64,000 nucleotides of DNA from Woeseia sp034521225 (GTDB lineage Bacteria; Pseudomonadota; Gammaproteobacteria; Steroidobacterales; Woeseiaceae): positions 1-64,000 of the forward strand of contig JAXHMR010000033.1 in assembly GCA_034521225.1 (NCBI GenBank), in the 5' to 3' direction. Made by a program: the position numbers and the translations under genes. Shown here one piece after another: positions 57,441-64,000 of the stretch (within the stretch, counting starts at the first letter, position 1; every line of letters begins with the position of its first letter). The notes beneath the pieces were generated by a model. That model searched no databases. It was not told where the DNA came from and saw nothing but the letters and a program-made list of their open reading frames with translations.

Positions 57441-60400
57441 AATTTACTGAACAGCCCACCGTGAGCACCGATCCTCTCGGTGACATCAGCCGTCACTATC
57501 TTGCGGACGAAACGGCACTGGTCGAATCGCTGGCCCGCAAGGCGGATGCCGGTGACGCGGCGCGGCTGCATGTGCAGCAGACGGCGACAGAGCTGGTCAA
57601 CGCGGTCCGTGACAATGCGGTGAACGAAGGCGGTATCGATGCATTCCTGCAGCAGTACGATTTGTCGTCGCAGGAAGGCGTACTTTTGATGTGCATCGCG
57701 GAAGCCTTGCTGCGCATACCAGATACTGACACGGCCGATCGATTGATCGCTGACAAAGTGACGTCGGCTCGCTGGAAGGATCACCTGGGCGCGAGCGACT
57801 CTTTATTCGTTAATGCATCGACGTGGGGCCTGATGCTGACCGGCGAAATTTTGCGGGTTGATGAGTCCGCGAAAAAGAATCCGGCTCACTATATCGGCCG
57901 GATTGCGAGCCGTGCAGGCGAGCCGGTTGTTCGCGCGGCAATGCGGCAGGCCATGCGCATCATGGGGCACCAGTTCGTCATGGGGCGGGATATTCACGAG
58001 GCGCTGGCACGCTCAAAGAAAAAGGAATCGCTGCAGTACCGGCATTCCTACGACATGCTCGGAGAAGCGGCACTGACGGCGAAGGACGCGAGCCGCTATT
58101 TCGAATCCTACAGCCAGGCTATTCGCGCAATCGGCGACAGTGCGGCTGTCGAAGACATGTTTGACGCTCCCGGCATTTCCGTGAAATTGTCGGCGCTGCA
58201 TCCGCGTTACCTGTACACGCAGCACAAACGGATTATTGCCGATCTGGTGCCGATATTGACCGACCTTGCGCTGCAGGCCGAAAAGGCGGGCATCGGCCTG
58301 ACGGTCGATGCAGAGGAGGCCGATCGGCTGGAAATATCGTTGGAGCTCTTTGCAGCCGTTCGCGCCGATGCACGGCTCAAGGATTATGAGGGCCTTGGCC
58401 TTGCCGTCCAGGCATACCAGCGCCGAGCATCCGATGTGCTCGCGTTTGTCATTGACCTCGCGGCCACGCATGGCCGGCGCATACCGGTGCGCCTGGTCAA
58501 AGGTGCGTACTGGGACACCGAGATCAAGCGTGCACAGGAACTCGGGCTTGCAAGTTACCCGGTCTTTACACGCAAGGCGCATACCGATGTGTCCTACCTC
58601 GCCTGCGCGCAGCAAATGCTGGAAGCGGGAGAGCGCCTTTATCCGCAATTCGCAACACACAACGCCCATACGCTGGCGAGCGTGCTGCACTATGCCGGAT
58701 CACGTACTGATTTCGAGTTCCAGCGGCTCCATGGCATGGGTGAGGAGCTGTACGCGGAGGTAATTAATCCACAGAAATACAACCGTCCCTGCCGCGTCTA
58801 TGCGCCGGTCGGCAGCCACGAGGACTTACTGCCGTACCTCGTCAGGCGATTGCTCGAGAATGGTGCCAATACATCGTTCGTCAACCGGATTGTCGATGAG
58901 TCCATCGCTGTCGAGGACATCGTGCGTGACCCGATCGAAATTGCGCGCGAGGGTGGCTTCAAGCCGCATCCGCGCATACCGCAGGCAGACGGGCTGTTCG
59001 GCTGCGAGCGGCGCAACTCGGCCGGGCACAACCTGGCCGACCGCAAGGCGAGCGGGCAGTTGCTGCAGGCGATGCAGAAAATCGCGTTCACGGAGCGGAT
59101 CGCGGCACCAATCGTGGGCGGCAAGCGATTGGATGGAGAACCGGTCGAGTCAAGAAATCCCGCCAACACGTCGCAGGTAATCGGTATCTGCCGGCAGGCG
59201 GACGCGGATGCCGTTGATCAGGCGCTGGAACTGGCCGGCAAGGCGCAGCCCGGTTGGGATCGCATGCCGGCGGCCGATCGCGCCGCGATACTCGAGCGAG
59301 CGTCCGACCTGTTTGAGCAGAACACGGCTGAGCTCCTGGCGTTATGCGTCCGCGAAGGCGGCAAGACGCTGCCCGACGCCATTGCCGAATTGCGCGAGGC
59401 TGTTGATTTCCTGCGCTACTACGCGAATGAGGCCCGGCGGCTGTACGGTGAGCCGCGGCAGTTGCCGGGTCCGACCGGTGAGCGCAATACGCTTGGCATG
59501 CGTGGACGAGGTATTTTTGTCTGCATCAGCCCATGGAATTTTCCACTGGCGATTTTCACCGGACAGGTGTCGGCTGCGCTCGCCGCGGGCAATGCCGTAC
59601 TCGCGAAGCCCGCGGAGCAAACGCCGCTCATTGCGTTCCGCGCGACGGAGCTGTTGCTGGAAGCCGGCGTGCCGGCGGATGTACTGCATTTTCTGCCGGG
59701 TGACGGCGCCAAAGTAGGTGGTCGCGCCGTGGCGGATCGGCGCGTCGCAGGCGTCGCATTCACCGGCTCAACCGACACCGCTCGAATCATCAATCGCACG
59801 CTGGCGGGCCGCGATGGCGCGATTGCTGCGCTGATCGCCGAGACGGGCGGACAGAATGCGATGTTCGTCGATAGTTCGGCGCTTCCGGAGCAGGTTGTCC
59901 AGGATACGATCGCCTCGGCATTCAACGCCGCCGGCCAGCGTTGTTCGGCACTGCGCATACTGTGCCTGCAGGAAGATATAGCGCCGCGCGTCATCACATT
60001 GCTGCAGGGCGCGATGAAGGAACTCGAGATCGGTGATCCGGCCGATCTTTCCACCGACGTTGGACCGGTGATCGACGACGATGCACGCGACATGCTGCAA
60101 CGCCATGTCAAGCGCATGGATCAGCAGGCAAAACTGCTCTATCGATGCCAGCTGCCGGATGCGGTTGCATCCGGCACGTATTTCGCCCCGGTCGCGCTCG
60201 AGATCGACAGCATCGATGTATTACAGGGCGAAGTGTTCGGGCCGGTATTGCATGTCATGCGCTACAAGCGGCGACAGCTTGCAGAGGCCATCGAGGCGGT
60301 CAATCGCACCGGTTATGGCCTGACGATGGGGCTGCACAGCCGTATCGGTGCGCGTGCCCGCGCTTTCGAAACACATTCACTGGCCGGTAATATCTATATC

Positions 60401-60583
60401 AACAGGAACATGATCGGCGCAATTGTCGGGTCACAACCCTTTGGTGGCCGCGGCCTGTCCGGCACCGGACCGAAGGCAGGCGGACCCCATTACCTCGCGC
60501 GCTTCGGTAACGAGTATGCTGTCAGCAACAATATCGCCGCGGTAGGCGGTGATACTGGCCTGCTGTCGCTGGCAGAGAAATGA
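57437..60583 (+). CDS. putA: Bifunctional proline dehydrogenase / P5C dehydrogenase PutA
   Basis: Oxidises proline to glutamate by FAD-linked proline dehydrogenase and NAD-linked aldehyde dehydrogenase with channelling. The frame is intact at 1048 residues. No N-terminal ribbon-helix-helix is seen, so this is the enzyme-only form. PRODH domain (about residues 170-470): FDAPGISVKLSALHPRY, PVRLVKGAYWDTEIKRAQ, FATHNAHTLASVL. ALDH domain (about 540-1030): ISPWNFPLAIFTGQVSAALA, FTGSTDTARII, ETGGQNAMFVDSSA, and the catalytic Cys in AGQRCSALRI. FGGRGLSGTGPKAGGPHYL closes it. Confidence 0.97.
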   Translation: MKFTEQPTVSTDPLGDISRHYLADETALVESLARKADAGDAARLHVQQTATELVNAVRDNAVNEGGIDAFLQQYDLSSQEGVLLMCIAEALLRIPDTDTADRLIADKVTSARWKDHLGASDSLFVNASTWGLMLTGEILRVDESAKKNPAHYIGRIASRAGEPVVRAAMRQAMRIMGHQFVMGRDIHEALARSKKKESLQYRHSYDMLGEAALTAKDASRYFESYSQAIRAIGDSAAVEDMFDAPGISVKLSALHPRYLYTQHKRIIADLVPILTDLALQAEKAGIGLTVDAEEADRLEISLELFAAVRADARLKDYEGLGLAVQAYQRRASDVLAFVIDLAATHGRRIPVRLVKGAYWDTEIKRAQELGLASYPVFTRKAHTDVSYLACAQQMLEAGERLYPQFATHNAHTLASVLHYAGSRTDFEFQRLHGMGEELYAEVINPQKYNRPCRVYAPVGSHEDLLPYLVRRLLENGANTSFVNRIVDESIAVEDIVRDPIEIAREGGFKPHPRIPQADGLFGCERRNSAGHNLADRKASGQLLQAMQKIAFTERIAAPIVGGKRLDGEPVESRNPANTSQVIGICRQADADAVDQALELAGKAQPGWDRMPAADRAAILERASDLFEQNTAELLALCVREGGKTLPDAIAELREAVDFLRYYANEARRLYGEPRQLPGPTGERNTLGMRGRGIFVCISPWNFPLAIFTGQVSAALAAGNAVLAKPAEQTPLIAFRATELLLEAGVPADVLHFLPGDGAKVGGRAVADRRVAGVAFTGSTDTARIINRTLAGRDGAIAALIAETGGQNAMFVDSSALPEQVVQDTIASAFNAAGQRCSALRILCLQEDIAPRVITLLQGAMKELEIGDPADLSTDVGPVIDDDARDMLQRHVKRMDQQAKLLYRCQLPDAVASGTYFAPVALEIDSIDVLQGEVFGPVLHVMRYKRRQLAEAIEAVNRTGYGLTMGLHSRIGARARAFETHSLAGNIYINRNMIGAIVGSQPFGGRGLSGTGPKAGGPHYLARFGNEYAVSNNIAAVGGDTGLLSLAEK

Positions 60584-60616
60584 CGCTCCCGACCCTGATG
60601 ACTCTTGCGTGCCACG

Positions 60617-60688
60617 GAGGTTGGGGCGGAGGTGTGCCCCGGGGTGCGCCTCCGCCTACCACCAAAGCCAAACGTTCATGAATCATCC
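60617..60688. repeat. Inverted-terminal-repeat element, copy 5 (partial)
   Basis: Only the right end is kept: CGTTCATGAATCATCC (60,673-60,688), one base different from the consensus. The left end is missing. The arm remnant folds on itself: GGCGGAGG...CCTCCGCC around a CCCCGGGG core at about 60,625-60,657. It lies in the 133-bp gap between putA and sdaA, ending 28 bp before the sdaA start. Confidence 0.8.
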
Positions 60689-60716
60689 AGGCAGTACTTG
60701 AGGTAAAACGATCATC

Positions 60717-62075
60717 ATGGCTGAAATCAGCATCTTCGATATTTTCAAGATTGGCGTCGGTCCGTCGAGTTCCCACACCGTGGGGCCGATGAAGGCGGCG
60801 TACGAATTTGCGCGCACGCTGGCGAGTAAGGGGGAGCCGGTCGAACGGCTGAACGTGCGCCTCTATGGGTCGCTGGCCTTTACCGGGCGCGGTCATGGCA
60901 CGGACTCCGCGGTCATGCTCGGGCTGGGTGGTGCCGAACCGGCCACCATTGACCCGGATGCCATGGAACCGACACTGCGCGCCATCCACGATAACCGGCG
61001 CCTCAAGGTCGCCGGAGTCGGTGAGATTGCCTTCGATCCGGAGACGGACCTGGTTTTCGATTACGACGAGGAACTGCCGCGGCATACCAATGGCATGCGT
61101 TTCACCGCGTACAACGCCGGCGACGAAACGCTCCTGAGTGAAGATTGGTATTCACTCGGCGGCGGCTTCGTCGTGCGCGGCGATGAGCCGGAGACCAGTG
61201 CACAGGAGGGTCAACCGCCGTTCCCGTTCAGCGACGCCGAAACACTGATGTCGCTTGCGGAGGAACACGGGATGTCGATTCCCGAACTGATGTACAGGAA
61301 CGAGCGGCACTGGCGCTCGGAAGCGGATATCCGCCAGCGCATCGACGACCTGTGGGCGGCCATGCGAGCGTGCGTGCGTCGCGGCCTCGAAACTGAAGGC
61401 GTTCTGCCGGGCCGGATGTCGGTATTGCGGCGGGCACCGAAGCTGTACAAAGCCCTGACGGCAGAGGGCAGGCGCGCCGGACTCGATACGATGGACTGGG
61501 TCAATGCCTGGGCGATTGCCGTCAATGAGGAAAATGCGGCCGGTGGCCGGGTCGTTACATCGCCGACCAATGGCGCGGCAGGAATCATCCCGGCGGTGTT
61601 GCATTACTATTGCGAGCTGTATCCGGATGCTGACCAGGACGGCATCGACCGCTACCTGCTGACTGCCGGCGCGATCGGCATTTCGTACAAGGTCAATGCG
61701 TCGATTTCAGGCGCGGAAATGGGCTGCCAGGGCGAGGTTGGCGTCGCCTGTTCGATGGCGGCTGCCGGGCTCGTTGCCGCGCAGGGCGGCAGTGTGCGCC
61801 AGGTTGAGAACGCGGCAGAGATCGGCATGGAACACAACCTCGGGCTTACCTGTGATCCGATCGGCGGCCTCGTGCAAATTCCGTGCATCGAGCGGAATGC
61901 GATGGGCTCCGTCAAGGCGATCAACGCAGCGAGCCTCGCCATGCACGGCGACGGCACTCATTTCGTATCACTCGACCAGGTCATCAGTACGATGCGCCAG
62001 ACAGGACTGGACATGTCGACCATCTACAAGGAAACATCGCGCGGCGGCCTCGCCGTCAACGTACCTGAGTGCTAA
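60717..62075 (+). CDS. sdaA: L-serine ammonia-lyase (iron-sulfur type)
   Basis: 4Fe-4S enzyme that deaminates serine to pyruvate. ATG 60,717; 452 residues, intact. The beta domain starts ISIFDIFKIGVGPSSSHTVG. The alpha domain has TSPTNGAAGIIPAVLHYY and the cluster Cys motifs in GAEMGCQGEVGVACSMAAAG and NLGLTCDPIGGLVQIPCIER. It ends GGLAVNVPEC, the normal terminus whose last Cys blocks the active site. It overlaps the convergent phosphatase gene by 4 bp. Confidence 0.97.
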   Translation: MAEISIFDIFKIGVGPSSSHTVGPMKAAYEFARTLASKGEPVERLNVRLYGSLAFTGRGHGTDSAVMLGLGGAEPATIDPDAMEPTLRAIHDNRRLKVAGVGEIAFDPETDLVFDYDEELPRHTNGMRFTAYNAGDETLLSEDWYSLGGGFVVRGDEPETSAQEGQPPFPFSDAETLMSLAEEHGMSIPELMYRNERHWRSEADIRQRIDDLWAAMRACVRRGLETEGVLPGRMSVLRRAPKLYKALTAEGRRAGLDTMDWVNAWAIAVNEENAAGGRVVTSPTNGAAGIIPAVLHYYCELYPDADQDGIDRYLLTAGAIGISYKVNASISGAEMGCQGEVGVACSMAAAGLVAAQGGSVRQVENAAEIGMEHNLGLTCDPIGGLVQIPCIERNAMGSVKAINAASLAMHGDGTHFVSLDQVISTMRQTGLDMSTIYKETSRGGLAVNVPEC

Positions 62076-62566
62076 CGATGCTTTTTCGGGTAATCGTAGA
62101 CCAGCAGTTCGTTATCCCCGGTCTGCCGCAGATCCCACTCGTCGCTGGCGAGATTGATCGAGACGATGCCTGACGTTGGCAGGTTGTCGGTCAGTCCGGC
62201 GATGAGGTAGTTGGCAAGGTCCGTCAGTCCGGGATTGTGCGCAACGACGAGCATGCTGTTGAAGCCGTTGTCCTGCCGCCCGATGATTTCAATCAGCTTG
62301 CGGCGTGACGCGAGGTACAGGTCCGCTTCCCGTTGCAGGAACTCCAGTGGATAGCCGATCTGCTGCGCGACGACCTTGGCCGTTTCCCACGCGCGCACGG
62401 CCGGGCTGCTGAGAATCAGTGAAGGGCGTACCGCGGCTTCCTGCAGGCGCACGGCCATCGCCGGTGCATCACGGAGACCGCGCTCGTTCAGTGGACGGTC
62501 TTTATCCGAAAGGTTTGGCGTGTCCCAGCTCGATTTTGCGTGGCGCAGCAAGGTAAGAGTCTTCAT
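62072..62566 (-). CDS. SixA-like histidine phosphatase
   Basis: A 164-residue histidine phosphatase, intact. ATG 62,566 gives MKTLTLLRHAKSSWDTP with the RHA(K) signature; the in-frame start further upstream is less likely. NERGLRDAPAMAVRLQE, SPAVRAWETAKVVAQQIGYP and VVAHNPGLTDLANYL complete the pattern. SixA in E. coli dephosphorylates a phosphotransfer histidine, but many relatives act on small phospho-compounds, so the substrate is open. Confidence 0.9.
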   Translation of the reverse strand: MKTLTLLRHAKSSWDTPNLSDKDRPLNERGLRDAPAMAVRLQEAAVRPSLILSSPAVRAWETAKVVAQQIGYPLEFLQREADLYLASRRKLIEIIGRQDNGFNSMLVVAHNPGLTDLANYLIAGLTDNLPTSGIVSINLASDEWDLRQTGDNELLVYDYPKKHR

Positions 62567-62630
62567 GCAGCTTATCCGTATCCTTGTCCGGTGGCGGGCC
62601 GATTGTAGATTAAAATGCATCGCACGGCGG

Positions 62631-64000
62631 TCAATTCCTGTCTGACAGGCTCGTGCTTCGTGAAATGGTTTTCCATTCGTGTTTGCCGCCGCGGAGCCAT
62701 CGGTACAGGCCCTGCATGCGCCACAACGCAGTGAGTTGCCGGTAGCCGAAGTTTTCGAGTATAGCTACCAGGTACAGCAGCATCAGGTGGCGAAAACGCG
62801 GATCAGTATGAAAGGACAGTTCTTCGAGCAGGATTGAACTGGTCGATAACAGAATGCCAAGTGCAATGGCCAGGGACAGGAAAAGCAGCGCTTCCGGCCA
62901 TGCCAGCCAGCCCATGATTCCGCACAGGATAAAAAACAGGTAGCCGGCAACTTCGATGATGGGACCGAACAGTTCAAACAGCAGGTAGAACGGCACGGCA
63001 AGCCAGGACACGGCACCGCCGCGCGGGTTGAACATCAGCCAGCGGTTCATGAACAGTGCCTGGCCCAGCCCGTGCTGCCAACGGACGCGCTGGCCACGGA
63101 GGTCGCGGAGTGTCTCCGGTGCATCAGTCCAGCAGACCGGGTCCGGAATAAAGGCGATCCGGTACGGGCGGCGCTGCTGTTTCATGATGCGATGCAGCCG
63201 CAATACCAGTTCCATGTCCTCGCCAACGGCGTCGGGATTAAAGCCCCCGACTTCGACCAGCGTTTCCTTGTGAAAAACGCCGAATGCCCCGGAGATGATC
63301 AGCAACGCATTCATCGGAGCCCAGCCCATGCGGCCGAAAAGAAATGCACGCAGGTACTCGACGACCTGTACCAGCGGCAGGAATCCGCGGGCAGGCCGAC
63401 CTTTTCGAGAAAACCGCTGCGCACGGGTACAACCGTTGGCGATACGCACGGTGCCGCCGACCGCGACCGTTGTCGAGTCCTCGAGAAACGGCCGGACCAC
63501 GCGCCGCAGGCTGTCTGTCTGCAGGACTGAATCCGCATCCACCACACAAATCAGAGGATAGCGGCACGCGTTGAGACCGGCATTGATAGCGTCCGCCTTG
63601 CTGCCGCCGTTGATTTTGTCGACGACCCGCAGGCGGCTGTTCAGCGCCGACCGGTACATGCCGTTGATCTCCTGGCACGGCACGCGCTTCCGGTAGGCTT
63701 CAGGAAACGGCCGCATGTTGAACTCGTCGATCAGCTTTTGCAGCGTGTCGTCTTTTGAGCCGTCATTGACCACGACCAGTTCGAAATCAGGGTACTCGAG
63801 CTGCAGCATGGCCTTGACCGCCGTGACAATCGCCACGGACTCGTTGTAGGCGGGCACAATGATACTGATTGGCACATCGAGCGACGAGAATGCACCCTCA
63901 CCAGCGTACTGATCCGCGGTTTGCAGGTAACGGCGGATGCCGAGCGCCGCAATGACGTTCTGCGCGAGGTATCCGAGGTTGATCAGGATGAAATAGGCAA
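62631..64000 (-). CDS. Glycosyltransferase family 2, membrane (start beyond window)
   Basis: Processive-type GT2 enzyme, cut by the window edge at its N-terminus. The frame is open to 64,000; a membrane helix (AYFILINLGYLAQNVIAALG) precedes the catalytic domain. Motifs: ISIIVPAYNESVAIVTAVKA, VVNDGSKDDT, VVDADSVL, GEDMELVLRLH and QRVRWQHG, the D,D,D,QxxRW set. Three membrane helices follow (VPFYLLFELFGPIIEVAGYL, EALLFLSLAIALGILLSTSS). It resembles PgaC/BcsA-like exopolysaccharide synthases; the sugar is unknown. Confidence 0.9.
   Translation of the reverse strand, partial: AYFILINLGYLAQNVIAALGIRRYLQTADQYAGEGAFSSLDVPISIIVPAYNESVAIVTAVKAMLQLEYPDFELVVVNDGSKDDTLQKLIDEFNMRPFPEAYRKRVPCQEINGMYRSALNSRLRVVDKINGGSKADAINAGLNACRYPLICVVDADSVLQTDSLRRVVRPFLEDSTTVAVGGTVRIANGCTRAQRFSRKGRPARGFLPLVQVVEYLRAFLFGRMGWAPMNALLIISGAFGVFHKETLVEVGGFNPDAVGEDMELVLRLHRIMKQQRRPYRIAFIPDPVCWTDAPETLRDLRGQRVRWQHGLGQALFMNRWLMFNPRGGAVSWLAVPFYLLFELFGPIIEVAGYLFFILCGIMGWLAWPEALLFLSLAIALGILLSTSSILLEELSFHTDPRFRHLMLLYLVAILENFGYRQLTALWRMQGLYRWLRGGKHEWKTISRSTSLSDRN

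Noticed and set aside
1..64000. CRISPR arrays, prophage, insertion sequences with transposase, rRNA genes or secondary-metabolite clusters
   Set aside because: No regularly spaced direct repeats, no phage or transposase proteins, no rRNA sequence and no synthase modules were seen on either strand.

Overview
The window is 64 kb of GC-rich bacterial chromosome. Its gene order is gammaproteobacterial. Positions 1-13,130 carry queG | nnr-tsaE-amiB-mutL-miaA-hfq-hflX-hflK-hflC-yjeT(DUF2065)-purA. Positions 28,284-36,242 carry rnr-rlmB-rpsF-rpsR-(DUF2232)-rplI-dnaB-alr. Positions 41,700-48,646 carry corB/C-ypjD | ffh-rpsP-rimM-trmD-rplS. The accessory genes (a TatT-type TRAP transporter, wax ester synthase, OPT and AGCS transporters, an S9 peptidase, a choice-of-anchor B protein) would suit a marine heterotroph, perhaps Woeseiaceae-like. 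That placement is inference and was not tested.

Layout. 1-13.1 kb: tRNA and cell-wall modification, mismatch repair, Hfq, HflXKC and purA. 13.1-28.1 kb: an accessory block between purA and rnr. It holds a large secreted protein, a patatin-like lipase, an OPT transporter, an alpha/beta hydrolase with a WS/DGAT acyltransferase, a NERD-domain membrane protein divergent from a DUF2799 lipoprotein (two CRP-like sites between them), an AGCS symporter and an S9 peptidase, and it ends at a tRNA-Leu(CAG). 28.2-36.2 kb: RNase R and ribosomal protein genes, replicative helicase and alanine racemase. 36.2-40.1 kb: an FHA / PP2C / CHASE2-Ser/Thr-kinase module on the minus strand, between alr and radA. 41.7-48.6 kb: CorB/C-like protein, YpjD, a class II cyclic-nucleotide phosphodiesterase, and the ffh-rplS cluster. 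48.7-54.4 kb: TatT-DctP-DctQ-DctM and SppA. 54.6-62.1 kb: threonine, proline and serine catabolism (tdh, kbl, putA, sdaA) with hslR. 62.1-64 kb: SixA-like phosphatase and a glycosyltransferase cut by the window edge.

Two features run across the window. (1) Five copies of an unnamed inverted-terminal-repeat element (about 180-205 bp when full, about 70 bp when reduced) lie between genes at 4.7, 16.0, 43.2, 54.4 and 60.6 kb. The full copies can fold into a long stem carrying two inner hairpins. (2) About half of the protein genes, including essential ones (ffh, trmD, purA, tsaE), are broken by one-base frame changes, while long genes such as putA, rnr and the kinase are intact. I read this as locally poor consensus sequence, not gene decay. 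The gene spans given here join the fragments.
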